Assembly: GCA_003158455.1 (NCBI GenBank)
Contig: PMJO01000125.1
Coordinates: 1-41,640 of the forward strand
DNA from: Myxococcales bacterium
GTDB taxonomy: Bacteria > Myxococcota_A > Polyangia > Fen-1088
DNA: 41,640 bases
Direction of reading: 5' to 3'
The notes under the pieces are model-generated. The model did no database searches, was not told where the DNA came from, and saw nothing but the letters and a program-made list of their open reading frames with translations. Positions 16,211 to 24,389 of this stretch are shown in pieces. Position 1 is the stretch's first letter, and the number at the start of each line of letters is the position of its first letter. The translations under genes were made by a program, and so were the position numbers.

Positions 16211-17806
16211 CTAGCCCTCGGAGATTTCGACGAAAAAGTCCGCGTCGACAAAATCGACATTGACCACGGCGCCGATGACACCCACCCCGTGGCGGACACA
16301 GGTCTCGGCCAGCGCCGGACCGTCCACCACCTCCACTGGCGCGCCCGACTGCTTCCACTCCGCGATGGCGTCGTCAGCCAGCCGACCGGCAAGGACAAGT
16401 GCCCCTTCGTCCTGGTTGCGGGCGCGAATGCCCGCGCGCAACTCGCCCAGCGCCCGACGGCCGGCTGCCGCGGCGCTTGGTCGCAGGGCGATGAGGCAAC
16501 GCGAAGGCCGGAAACCCCGGCCTCGCAGCGCTTCTAGGTAGATCGTGCCCTCGACCCGCTTGACGAAAGTGGCAGGGCCGAAGCCCTCACGCTGCAGAAG
16601 GACGCGGGCCACGGCCTCAAAAGCCGCCGGGCTCAATTCCCCCAAGCGCTGCTCGAGCGCAGCCAAGGTGCGCTCGCGCAAGGCTTTCCTAGCTTCGCCC
16701 AGCACGAACTCGGCTCGCTCGAGATCACTGTCCGGCGGGCGGCGGGCCAAGGCGTACAGCCCGCTACCCGCTGGTCGCACGCGGGGCCGCTGGCCGGCGC
16801 GCAGTCTCTCCTTGCCCTCGGCCGCAAGCGCGGCTCGCATGACCCGCCACGCCTCGTTGGGCTCGCCGTGGATGAGCCTCCGGCGGACCGCCGCATCCGC
16901 GATCTGACGCACGTGCAACCCGCGGCCAGGGGCCTGGCCTCTCAAGATCTCGATGGCTGCATCGATGGGCGAGCTGATCTTGCGCCCCTGCTGGGTGGGC
17001 GTCCCGGACGCGCCCTCTCCTGCCGGTGAGGACGCCTGCGCTGCCCCTTCACCGGGGCCGGACGGCTGGCCGGCGGCGCTGGGCGGCTCCGTTCCGACGG
17101 TTGCTGCTCCCGAAGTCGGCAGGGCTTCGCCTCTGCCTGCCACGACCACCTCCCGCCGTTCGTCCTCTTCGTTGCTCGCGGTACCATCCTCGTTGCGGGC
17201 CACGCCCGCATCGCTGTCATCGCCGAGAGACCCTGCTTGCGCAGGCTCCTCTGCATCCCTGTCGTCTCCGTCGCCTTCCAGCACCCCGCTCTCAGCCAAC
17301 GCCGCTGCGCGCGCCTCAGGGGACAGCGAGCCGATCTGGGGTTCCTCAGGCGACTCGCTCCCATCCCGTTCCTCCACCCCTTCAACCGGACTTGCTCCCT
17401 CGGTGGCAGTCTCACCCGCAGCGCCATTCGGCGCCCCGTCCTCGCTCGGCGAGTCGCCACGCCCGCGCCGACGTCCCCGACCTCCCCGTCGTCGTCGGCG
17501 CCCGCCGCGCGCTTCGCCGGCAGCCGCCCGGGTTTCTCGCGGTTTTTCCGGTGTGGCTTCCGGTTCCGGTTCGGCAGGGGCCTCCGGATAGCGCAGCAAC
17601 CCGAAGACACCCGGCTTCACCCGCACGAAGGGACTGCCCGGGGCTTTCTTCACAGCGGCAGTAAGCTGGGTTTGCATGGTGACTTCGGGGGTGCGCCCCA
17701 CGAAGGTAAGTAGCTTGCGCTCAGTGGCCTTCTCGGTGAGTTCCTTGAAGTGAAGAGGCCGGCGCTCACGCTTTAGAATCTCGAGGGCTGCTTCCAAGAA
17801 AGTCAT
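16211..17806 (-). CDS. double HARE-HTH protein with degenerate Mrr-like C-terminal domain
   Basis: The protein has 531 residues. An N-terminal HARE-type winged helix (1-75: MTFLEAALEILKRERRPLHF, then a VRVKPGVFGLL end) is followed by an Arg/Gly-rich basic patch (100-117) and an acidic, disordered linker (118-275). A second HARE-like domain spans 278-357 (SSPIDAAIEILRG to GSGLYALARR). The last 150 residues resemble the Mrr-cat restriction endonuclease fold: LSPAAFEAVARVLLQREGFG, a central strand pair, ALVLAGRLADDAIAEW, VEVVDGPALAETCVRHGVGV. The acidic and Gln/Glu-x-Lys catalytic positions of Mrr seem replaced (GTIYLEA and LIALRPS), so it is probably not a nuclease. HARE domains are proposed to read modified DNA or couple to chromatin-like factors. 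This is the first gene of the lipB cluster. The function is inferred and unproven. Confidence 0.8.
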   Translation of the reverse strand: MTFLEAALEILKRERRPLHFKELTEKATERKLLTFVGRTPEVTMQTQLTAAVKKAPGSPFVRVKPGVFGLLRYPEAPAEPEPEATPEKPRETRAAAGEARGGRRRRRGGRGRRRGRGDSPSEDGAPNGAAGETATEGASPVEGVEERDGSESPEEPQIGSLSPEARAAALAESGVLEGDGDDRDAEEPAQAGSLGDDSDAGVARNEDGTASNEEDERREVVVAGRGEALPTSGAATVGTEPPSAAGQPSGPGEGAAQASSPAGEGASGTPTQQGRKISSPIDAAIEILRGQAPGRGLHVRQIADAAVRRRLIHGEPNEAWRVMRAALAAEGKERLRAGQRPRVRPAGSGLYALARRPPDSDLERAEFVLGEARKALRERTLAALEQRLGELSPAAFEAVARVLLQREGFGPATFVKRVEGTIYLEALRGRGFRPSRCLIALRPSAAAAGRRALGELRAGIRARNQDEGALVLAGRLADDAIAEWKQSGAPVEVVDGPALAETCVRHGVGVIGAVVNVDFVDADFFVEISEG

Positions 17807-17914
17807 GACTACCCCGTCTCTACCACAAACTACGCACGCGTGGCGTTGGGGTCTTTCACTTGAGCAAAAAGCAGGTTTTTTGACGATGCCCCGCGCAGGC
17901 GTTACCCGTGAGGC

Positions 17915-18916
17915 ATGAGTTCTGCGCGCAAGATCGGAGTGCTCCTCGGTGGACTTTCGCTAGAACGGGATGCTTCCGTCCGGGCCGGCGAGGCCGTCAT
18001 GGCAGCCCTGCGCAAAGCGGGCCACGAGGTCCAAGCTCTCTTTGTCGATCGTCACGTCGACATGGCCCTGCGCCAGTCGGGAATAGAAGTGGCCTTTCTG
18101 GCCGTGCGTGGCCGCTATGGCGCCGATGGCTGCCTGCAGGGGCTGCTGGAGATGCTCGCGATTCCCTATACCGGCTCGGGCGTGCTGGCCTGTGGCTTGG
18201 CCATGAACCGCGCCAAGACCAAGGACATCCTACGGCTGCACAATCTGCCCACCGCGCCCGCCTACCTGATTCGCTCTGCGCAACAGGACAGCATCAGCGC
18301 GGTTCACGGTGCTTTTGGTTTTCCCGCGGTCGTGCGATCGGTGGGTGCGACGCTTCTCTCTGGCGGGACCCTGGTGCGCGACGAGATGGAGCTAGAAAGT
18401 GCGCTTGAGGGCGCATTTGCTCTGAACGACGAGGCTCTGGTTGAGCGGTTCTTGCCGGGCAGGCCGATCTGCGTGCCGGTTCTTGACGGACAGGCTCTGG
18501 GCGCCGTGGAGGTGTCCCGCACCGGATCCTGGACCGCACCGCAGTCAACCGGCACGGGCCGGCAGGATGCCTGTACGCCCGCTCGCCTGCCGCCCGCCCG
18601 CGAGGCTTCGGTACTGCGCCTAGCGACCCAGGCGTGCGAGGCCCTGGGGTGCGAGGGCCCGACCTGCGTAGAGATGGTGCTGAGCGAGCGGTTCAACGAG
18701 ATCATCGTGGACGTGGATTCCGCGCCGCTGCTCTTGCCCGAAGCTCCCTTGCCCCGGATGGCCCACGCGGCCGGTCTTAGCTTCGACGACTTGGTGGAGG
18801 AGATTCTGGCGGGCGCCCGGCTGCGTGCCCACGGAATCAAGCGCAATCGGCGCACGCTACACAGTACATTCGACGGTCCAGACCGCCGGGCGGATGCCGC
18901 ACCGGCCGCGCATTGA
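17915..18916 (+). CDS. D-Ala-D-Ala ligase-fold protein, probably catalytically inactive
   Basis: The protein has 333 residues. The N-terminal domain matches Ddl well: GVLLGGLSLERDASVRAGEAV, FLAVRGRYGADGCLQGLLEM, IPYTGSGVLACGLAMNRAKTK. From residue 130 on, the key sites are altered. The ATP-binding Lys is Arg (AVVRS, 141), the Gly/Ser loop GSSVG is missing (GATLLSGG), the Arg-x-Asp metal site reads CVEM, and the final E-V-N-T-x-P-G-M motif reads DVDSAPLL. It is therefore a Ddl relative that has lost ATP- and metal-binding residues, or a highly diverged enzyme. The start ATG 17915 has GTGAGG immediately upstream. It is divergent from the HARE-HTH gene (108 nt apart) and precedes the AsmA-GT51 gene by 83 nt. 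A palindromic repeat lies within its coding sequence. Confidence 0.8.
   Translation: MSSARKIGVLLGGLSLERDASVRAGEAVMAALRKAGHEVQALFVDRHVDMALRQSGIEVAFLAVRGRYGADGCLQGLLEMLAIPYTGSGVLACGLAMNRAKTKDILRLHNLPTAPAYLIRSAQQDSISAVHGAFGFPAVVRSVGATLLSGGTLVRDEMELESALEGAFALNDEALVERFLPGRPICVPVLDGQALGAVEVSRTGSWTAPQSTGTGRQDACTPARLPPAREASVLRLATQACEALGCEGPTCVEMVLSERFNEIIVDVDSAPLLLPEAPLPRMAHAAGLSFDDLVEEILAGARLRAHGIKRNRRTLHSTFDGPDRRADAAPAAH
18551..18581. repeat. REP-like palindrome inside the Ddl-like gene
   Basis: GGCACGGGCCGGCAGGATGC continues to CTGTACGCCCG. The arms CGGGC (18555-18559) and GCCCG (18577-18581) enclose GGCA-GGA-TGCC. It encodes the low-complexity insert TGTGRQDACTPARL, at a place where Ddl proteins have their substrate loop. 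The words GGCAGGATGCCTGTAC resemble dispersed palindromes seen in many bacteria, from memory only. Only one copy is visible in the window. Confidence 0.3.
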
Positions 18917-18999
18917 TCCGGAGGCCCGCCGCCGTCCACCCGGTCCCTCAACCAACTACGAGTGTCCGAGAGGCGTTACTAGCGGTACCATAGTGCCGC

Positions 19000-21075
19000 T
19001 TGCGCTCCACATCCCGCCGATACGTTCTTCTGGGGGTCGCGGCCCTGGCTGTTCTGGTCTTGGTGCCCGCGGGCATCGCTCTGTGGAACAGGATGACTGT
19101 GCCGTGGTTTCGCCTGCGCTTGGAACAGGCGATCGGGCGCCAGGTGCGGGTGGAAAGCCTTGGCATAAGCGGGCTGCGCACCCTGGTCGCGCATGGTGTG
19201 GAGGTCTTCGGGGCGCCCCCGTTTGACTCAGAACCGATGCTGCGTGCCGAGCGTATCGTCGTGCGCCTGGGCGGGCCGGACCGTGGATTCTGGGATCCCG
19301 CCGAAGTGACGGCGGATGGTCTTGACGTCGAATATCTGCGGACGGCAACCGCCGACAATTTTTCCGGTCGGCGGCCGGCGACGGCCCCATCCCCAACGGC
19401 GGGCGGTCGCCGACTTCCCCGCGCAACGCCGATTGCGTTTTCCGTCCGCAGGGCACGAGTTCACGGCACGGTGGTTCTGCCGGGCGGATTGCGGGTCGGC
19501 TTTCGCACGCCCGATGCCAGCTTCCAACGCTCACCCCAAGGCAAAGAATCGGCACTGCTGCGAGATCTTGTGCTTGAGATCGGCGATGCCGCGACCCTGC
19601 GCTTGCCTGAGGTCGCGCTGGCGAGCGTGCGCGGCGTGCCGGTGACTGCGACGGGGCGGCGAGTCAGCTTGGCGACGCCCGGCGGTGGCGTCTTCGCCGA
19701 AGACGCTACAGTGGAGGCACGCTTCGCCGGGCAGGGAGTGTCGATCGAGCTGCGCACCGACGACTCAGCCGGCGCATCCCCGGACCTGCGCATCTCTTGC
19801 CGGACCGCGGGGGATGTGGCCGACCTGCAGGTGGAGGCACGCGATTGGCCCCTGCGTGCGCTTGACGTCATCGCGTCGCCGCGCGGGCTGGGACTGGTGC
19901 AAGCGCGTACCGACCTCCACGTGGTGGCGTCCCTCGACATGGAGCGAATGGGGGTTGCTTTTCAGGTGGACGGCGAGCTTCGCGGGCTGCATGTGCACCA
20001 TCCGGCGGTTGACCGGACGCCTTGGCGCGACGTCGGCATAGAGATCCATGCCAGCGGTCATGCGACGACCGCGGCTGGTCGGGTCGAAATCGAGGCCGCA
20101 GAGATACGCGCATTAGGCGCCCAACTGAACCTCAAGGGCTGGGTCGAGTTGCTGGGAACGCCACGCGGCGAGCTCACCGTCAGCACGCCGCCCGCGGCGC
20201 CCTTGCCTTGCGCCACCTTGCTCGCAGCCCAAGCACAGCCTGTCCGGCAGGCACTGGAAGGCCTAGTCTTGGGCGGAAAGCTGGGGGTTTCCGTCGCCCT
20301 TTCTTTCGACGCCGCGGCCTGGGAAACCATGGCTCTCGACGTTCGTGTCAGTCCACGCTGCACCGTCAAGAGTGAACCACAGGTGCTGGCCGGCTTGGCC
20401 CCGACCCTGCTGCGGGGGACACCCAGCGGCCCCTTGGCGCCTCACCTGCCCCTGGGCAGGTACCATCCCGATTTTGCCCCCCTGGCCGAGATGCCCAAAC
20501 ACCTGCCGGCGGCTTTTCTCACCTCGGAAGATAGCCGGTTCTTTGCCCATGACGGCTTCGACCTCGAGACCATCCGCCATGCTTTGGTACAAGATTTCGA
20601 GACCGGCAGTTTTGGCCGCGGGGCCAGCACCATCACCCAGCAACTCGCCAAGAATCTGTTTCTCACTCCCCATCGCACCTTGGCGCGAAAACTGGAGGAA
20701 ACCGTGCTGACCTGGCGTTTGCACAGTCTCCTCAGCAAGGAACGTATCCTTGAACTCTACTTGAATGTGATCGACCTCGGCCCGGGAATTCGCGGTGTGC
20801 GCCAGGCCGCGCGCGCCTACTTCGGGAAGGAGCTTTCCCAACTCCGGCCCATCGAGTCCGCCTACTTGGCGGCGCTGACGCCCAACCCGCACGTGTTGGC
20901 GCGGCGTTTTCGCGATGGCCACGTCGACGACGGCTGGCTGCAGAGACTGCATGACCTGCTGGCGATGATGAAGCGCAGCGGCCGTCTCACGGCGGAAGAG
21001 CTGGTTGCTGCCCGCAAGAGCAGGCCGGCGTTGCGTAGAATTGACAAGGAGATCACGCCTCGGCCAGGCTTGTAG
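19000..21075 (+). CDS. AsmA-like domain fused to GT51 peptidoglycan glycosyltransferase
   Basis: The protein has 691 residues. A membrane anchor (about 7-30, YVLLGVAALAVLVLVPAGIAL) is followed by an AsmA-like, mostly beta periplasmic region (about 35-470), with the family-typical opening VRVESLGISGLRTLVAHGVEVFGAPPF. The C-terminal 200 residues are a glycosyltransferase family 51 domain, which polymerises lipid II into glycan strands. All four motifs are visible: SEDSRFFAHDGFD (E510), GASTITQQLAKNLFL (541), KLEETVLTWRLHSLLSKERI and GIRGVRQAARAYFGK. There is no transpeptidase domain. The only in-frame start before the membrane segment is TTG 19000, since a stop lies at 18991. It lies downstream of the Ddl-like gene on the same strand, possibly co-transcribed. 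AsmA-like regions elsewhere take part in lipid transport or envelope assembly; here that is inference. Confidence 0.88.
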   Translation: MRSTSRRYVLLGVAALAVLVLVPAGIALWNRMTVPWFRLRLEQAIGRQVRVESLGISGLRTLVAHGVEVFGAPPFDSEPMLRAERIVVRLGGPDRGFWDPAEVTADGLDVEYLRTATADNFSGRRPATAPSPTAGGRRLPRATPIAFSVRRARVHGTVVLPGGLRVGFRTPDASFQRSPQGKESALLRDLVLEIGDAATLRLPEVALASVRGVPVTATGRRVSLATPGGGVFAEDATVEARFAGQGVSIELRTDDSAGASPDLRISCRTAGDVADLQVEARDWPLRALDVIASPRGLGLVQARTDLHVVASLDMERMGVAFQVDGELRGLHVHHPAVDRTPWRDVGIEIHASGHATTAAGRVEIEAAEIRALGAQLNLKGWVELLGTPRGELTVSTPPAAPLPCATLLAAQAQPVRQALEGLVLGGKLGVSVALSFDAAAWETMALDVRVSPRCTVKSEPQVLAGLAPTLLRGTPSGPLAPHLPLGRYHPDFAPLAEMPKHLPAAFLTSEDSRFFAHDGFDLETIRHALVQDFETGSFGRGASTITQQLAKNLFLTPHRTLARKLEETVLTWRLHSLLSKERILELYLNVIDLGPGIRGVRQAARAYFGKELSQLRPIESAYLAALTPNPHVLARRFRDGHVDDGWLQRLHDLLAMMKRSGRLTAEELVAARKSRPALRRIDKEITPRPGL

Positions 21076-21091
21076 TGCTACTCTTTTCGTC

Positions 21092-21643
21092 ATGACCATT
21101 CTGCGTAGTGTTGCTCTGGGCCTGCTTGTTTCTTTGATTCCATCCCTGGCAGTGGCCTCACTGGTCCAAGCCATGGATCTCGCTGAGTTGACCGCCCGAG
21201 CAGATCGAATCGTCGTTGCCCAGGTCGTATCGACAAACAGCGAATGGGATTCCTCCGGCCGAAATATCCACACCCGCATCGAAATCACGGTCGAGGAAAC
21301 TTGGAAGGGGTCGCTCGCGGTCGGCCAGCGCACGATCATCGTTCAGCCGGGTGGCAGCGTGGGCGATATCGAAATGCGCGTCCACGGCATGCCCAGCTTT
21401 GCGCCGGGCGAGAAGGCGGTGCTCTTTCTCGCCGGCCAGGGCGCGCCCCGGGTGGTGGGAATGAGCCAGGGCAAGCGCCCGCTGCTTTGGGACGGCGCGG
21501 GCAAGCGCTGGGTGGCCGAAGCCGCCGAGCACTCCGCGGTGGTGCGACGCGATCCCCAGGGGCGCCTGCAGCCAGTACCCCCTGAGCCTGCCTTGGGTTT
21601 GGATGAGCTTCGCCAGCGCGTGCGCGCGCTGGTCGGACGGTAG
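21092..21643 (+). CDS. small secreted protein of unknown function
   Basis: The protein has 183 residues with a signal peptide (MTILRSVALGLLVSLIPSLAVA). The mature part is predicted mainly beta: IVVAQVVSTNSEWDSSGRN, ITVEETWKGSLAVGQRTIIV, EKAVLFLAGQGAPRVVGM. I have seen similar proteins only as hypothetical proteins in myxobacteria, often near secreted matrixin proteases, and cannot assign a function. The ATG at 21092 is chosen because the upstream in-frame sequence is not signal-like. It lies 16 nt after the GT51 fusion gene and 19 nt before the matrixin gene, so an operon with the protease is likely, and a chaperone or inhibitor role for the protease is a possibility. Confidence 0.65.
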   Translation: MTILRSVALGLLVSLIPSLAVASLVQAMDLAELTARADRIVVAQVVSTNSEWDSSGRNIHTRIEITVEETWKGSLAVGQRTIIVQPGGSVGDIEMRVHGMPSFAPGEKAVLFLAGQGAPRVVGMSQGKRPLLWDGAGKRWVAEAAEHSAVVRRDPQGRLQPVPPEPALGLDELRQRVRALVGR

Positions 21644-21662
21644 CAAGCCCGGAACATTTCCT

Positions 21663-22595
21663 ATGCGAAATCGCACAAAGCTTGTCCTGATCGCCTCTGT
21701 GGCAGGCTTCGCGGCCCTGCCCAGACCTGCCGCAGCCTATGTCCGTACCACGACCAGCACGGGCATACCCATTGCCTGGAAGGCCCCCTGTGTGAAGATT
21801 GAGTTCTCCCTGGGTGATCCCCCGCCCGAGCTGAAGGCCGCGGGATATCTTGATGCCGCCACGCAGGCGGGCGCGGCCTGGAGCAATGCCTCGCTCGACG
21901 GAGTCGATCGCTGTACCAACGTGATCTTCACCGTGGAGTCGTTCTCATCCGTCGCCGGCCCGGTGGGCATGGATTACCACAATCGCTTGATCTTCCGACA
22001 AAACAGTTGGTGCCGCGATCCCCCGCCGACCGATCCCAACGAGCCCGATTGCTATGACCCAAGCGCTTTGGCCATCACCACCGTCTTCCAACTCAGAAAC
22101 ACCGGAGAAATCCTGGACACCGACTTGGAGTTCAATGCCACCGACTACACCTGGAGCGACTACGTGGGCCATCCCGACCAGTTTGGCTACCTCACCCAAG
22201 ACTTCCAGGGCGCGCTTACCCACGAGTTCGGCCATGTGATCGGCCTGGATCACACCTGCGTCAGCCCGGGGACATCTTCGGACCGGTGGCCGGTGGACAA
22301 CAATGGCAACCTAGTGCCCGCTTGCAGTTCTGGCAACCTGCCCGCAACCATCACGGGTGCCACGATGTACGTCTCAGTTGCCTCGCCCAGCGCGGAAGTT
22401 GAACTGCGCAGCTTGTCGCCCGATGACGTGCAGGGCGCGTGCGATATCTATCCGTTCACGAGCAACTTCGTCTGCGTCGCTCCGACGAAAGCCCAAGCAA
22501 GCAGCGGCTGCTCCTACGCCGCGCAACCCGGGCGAGGCGCTATCGTCTGGGTGCTGGCATTCCTCGTGCTGGCGACGATCCGCCGTCGGCGCTAG
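21663..22595 (+). CDS. matrixin-type metalloprotease with MYXO-CTERM-like tail
   Basis: This secreted zinc protease has 310 residues. The signal peptide is MRNRTKLVLIASVAGFAALP onwards. The active site HEFGHVIGLDHT (187-198) is the metzincin pattern HExxHxxGxxH, with His187, His191 and His197 as zinc ligands and Glu188 as base; matrixins and astacin-like metzincins share it. The last 32 residues (GCS, then a helix IVWVLAFLVLA, then RRRR) match the MYXO-CTERM or GC_trans_RRR sorting signal of myxobacteria, which anchors or exports surface proteins; only one Cys is present. Five Cys residues earlier may form disulfides. The final 56 bp overlap, antisense, the end of the next gene. Confidence 0.87.
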   Translation: MRNRTKLVLIASVAGFAALPRPAAAYVRTTTSTGIPIAWKAPCVKIEFSLGDPPPELKAAGYLDAATQAGAAWSNASLDGVDRCTNVIFTVESFSSVAGPVGMDYHNRLIFRQNSWCRDPPPTDPNEPDCYDPSALAITTVFQLRNTGEILDTDLEFNATDYTWSDYVGHPDQFGYLTQDFQGALTHEFGHVIGLDHTCVSPGTSSDRWPVDNNGNLVPACSSGNLPATITGATMYVSVASPSAEVELRSLSPDDVQGACDIYPFTSNFVCVAPTKAQASSGCSYAAQPGRGAIVWVLAFLVLATIRRRR

Positions 22596-24126
22596 CTGCC
22601 CGGGATGCCAGCCGGAACTCCACCGGATCTGGGCGCCCAAAAGCGCGCACCGCGGAAATAGCCTGAGGGGCATGGTCCTTGGCCTGGGCAGCCAGAGAAT
22701 ACTCGCCCACCGGCACCCGAATAGCGAACTGGCCTTGCGGGTCGGATGTGACCCGGACTGGGGGGCGAGCCCGCCTCTCGACAGGGTGCGCTTCGACCTG
22801 AGCGCCCGGCAGGACATGGCCGTCCTGGTCCAGGACCTGGCCCGAAAGCAGGACTCCAGTTGGCACGACGAGATCGCCGAGATCTCGGGCATCGCCGGGC
22901 GCAAGCAGCAGTGGCTCGCGTTGCAAGGGCAGCTTGTCCGTCGCCGAGACCTCAAGCCGCGAGCGTCCCGGAGCCAATCCCCTCAGCTCGAAGTGTCCCT
23001 GCGCATCGGAGAGCGCAGTGCGAATGCTCCCCGGGCGCGCCACTGACCCCAAAGGCAGCTCGGCCGCCTCGGACGCCGTGGGCAAGGCACCCGGCAGGAC
23101 GAGCACCTCATCTCGGCCGCTGACCAGTCCGACCACCGAAACCGGCACTGCGCCCATGGCCAAGCCATCCTGGTCGAGCACGCGACCCGAGACGAGTGCC
23201 CCGCGCGCGAGTCTAAGGGCTGCGCGGACAGTACTGCCGGCGCTGAGCAGAAGCTCCGGCGCATCCAGCAAAACGTGGCCTTCCAATCGGGCGATGACCT
23301 GGTAGTGACCGGGCCGCATCGGCCCGACGGTGAACTTGCCGTCCTGGTCCGTCTGGCAGGTCACTGGCAAATCATCGGAGGGCATGGTCAGCACATCCAC
23401 CGTGGCCCCGGGAAGGTTCCGGCCCATGTCGTCGCGCACCTGACCTGCAACAAAGGCGCCCGAACCCAGCAACAACCGCACCGGCGCCAAATGGTGTGTA
23501 CTTTCCTCGATCAGCTGACTGGCTGTCGCTGACACCAGCCGGCCGTGCGCGGCGCGGATGGAGAACTGGCCCAGGCCCAAACCCGCGAAGGAGAAGACGC
23601 CATGCGAGTCTGCCACCGTCTCGCGCGACCAGCGCAGGCTCGGCCCGCCCAGCACCACATTCGCCCCGGGTTCGGGGCGGGTTGGAGTTCTGAGCACAAG
23701 GCCGCCCAGGCTGCGCCCCTCCCCTTCGAGTGCCAGAACGAGCGATTCGGCCTCCGGCACGGCTCGGTCGATTTCCAGCGTGCCGAAACCGGCTGCCTCG
23801 GCAAGCAGGGTCCATGTCCCCGGACGCAGATGCGTCAGCGCGAAACGCCCCTCGGGATTCGAGCGCGCTTGCACCACGGAACCCGCGTGCTTGTCTTTGG
23901 GCCAAGCAATGACCAGGGCATCCGGCAGGGGCACACCTGCGCTGTCCTGCACCACACCGACGAGGTCGACGGGGGGTAGCGTTTTCGCCGCCGGTCTTGC
24001 ATCCGCCGCCGCATCGCGCCTTGGCTGGTGTCTCCGACAGGCGAGCCCGCAACCAGCCACGAGCATGAGCGCCGCCACCGTGAGGAAGGTCGGGCGGGCT
24101 CGTCTATGAGTGCTTGCGGAGCGCAT
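22540..24126 (-). CDS. lipoprotein with carboxypeptidase-regulatory-like repeats
   Basis: The protein has 528 residues. The signal sequence has lipobox LVAGC (Cys about 26). At least five beta-sandwich repeats of the carboxypeptidase regulatory type follow, each with a core such as GVVQDSAGVPLPDALVIA, GQVRDDMGRNLPGATVDVL, GRVLDQDGLAMGAVPVSVV or GQVLDQDGHVLPGAQVEAH, and a GxFxLxxLxPGxWxL turn. Such domains bind other proteins or sugars. No enzyme domain is visible. The ATG at 24126 has no strong ribosome binding site. It is divergent from rpmB (36 nt between starts). Its last 56 bp overlap the protease gene tail to tail, so its C-terminal Ser/Pro/Arg-rich tail is encoded opposite the MYXO-CTERM tail. 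Confidence 0.8.
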   Translation of the reverse strand: MRSASTHRRARPTFLTVAALMLVAGCGLACRRHQPRRDAAADARPAAKTLPPVDLVGVVQDSAGVPLPDALVIAWPKDKHAGSVVQARSNPEGRFALTHLRPGTWTLLAEAAGFGTLEIDRAVPEAESLVLALEGEGRSLGGLVLRTPTRPEPGANVVLGGPSLRWSRETVADSHGVFSFAGLGLGQFSIRAAHGRLVSATASQLIEESTHHLAPVRLLLGSGAFVAGQVRDDMGRNLPGATVDVLTMPSDDLPVTCQTDQDGKFTVGPMRPGHYQVIARLEGHVLLDAPELLLSAGSTVRAALRLARGALVSGRVLDQDGLAMGAVPVSVVGLVSGRDEVLVLPGALPTASEAAELPLGSVARPGSIRTALSDAQGHFELRGLAPGRSRLEVSATDKLPLQREPLLLAPGDARDLGDLVVPTGVLLSGQVLDQDGHVLPGAQVEAHPVERRARPPVRVTSDPQGQFAIRVPVGEYSLAAQAKDHAPQAISAVRAFGRPDPVEFRLASRAASADGGSSPARGMPAPRR

Positions 24127-24162
24127 CAGTCGGTGCTAATGGTACGCCCTTCCGGAGAACCC

Positions 24163-24354
24163 ATGCCTGCGCAGTGTGCAATTTGCGGCAAACAAAGGAG
24201 AGTGGCCAACAATGTTAGCCACTCGAACATTAGGACCAAGAGCCAGCAGCGGCCGAATCTGCAGAACGTGCATATCACGATCGGCGGCTCGCGAAAGCGG
24301 GTGCGCGTCTGCACTCGTTGCATTCGCTCCGGTTTTGTGGCGAAGGCCCCATAG
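24163..24354 (+). CDS. rpmB: 50S ribosomal protein bL28
   Basis: The protein has 63 residues and is a component of the large ribosomal subunit. The start MPAQCAICGK, the centre VSHSNIRTKSQQRPNLQNVH and the end VRVCTRCIRSGFVAK are canonical for bL28. The two CxxC pairs identify the zinc-binding (C+) form rather than the Zn-free form that some bacteria express under zinc limitation. GGAG lies 6 nt before the ATG. It stands alone between two minus-strand genes, without the common rpmG partner. Confidence 0.97.
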   Translation: MPAQCAICGKQRRVANNVSHSNIRTKSQQRPNLQNVHITIGGSRKRVRVCTRCIRSGFVAKAP

Positions 24355-24358
24355 CCTC

Positions 24359-24389
24359 GATTCGACGTCGCATTCGGCGCTCTCGAATC
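24359..24389. terminator. inverted repeat between rpmB and ridA
   Basis: GATTCGA (24359-24365) and TCGAATC (24383-24389) form a perfect 7-bp stem around a partly self-complementary 17-nt loop. It lies between the two convergent stop codons and touches the ridA stop. There is no T-tract, so termination is only inferred from position. Confidence 0.35.
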
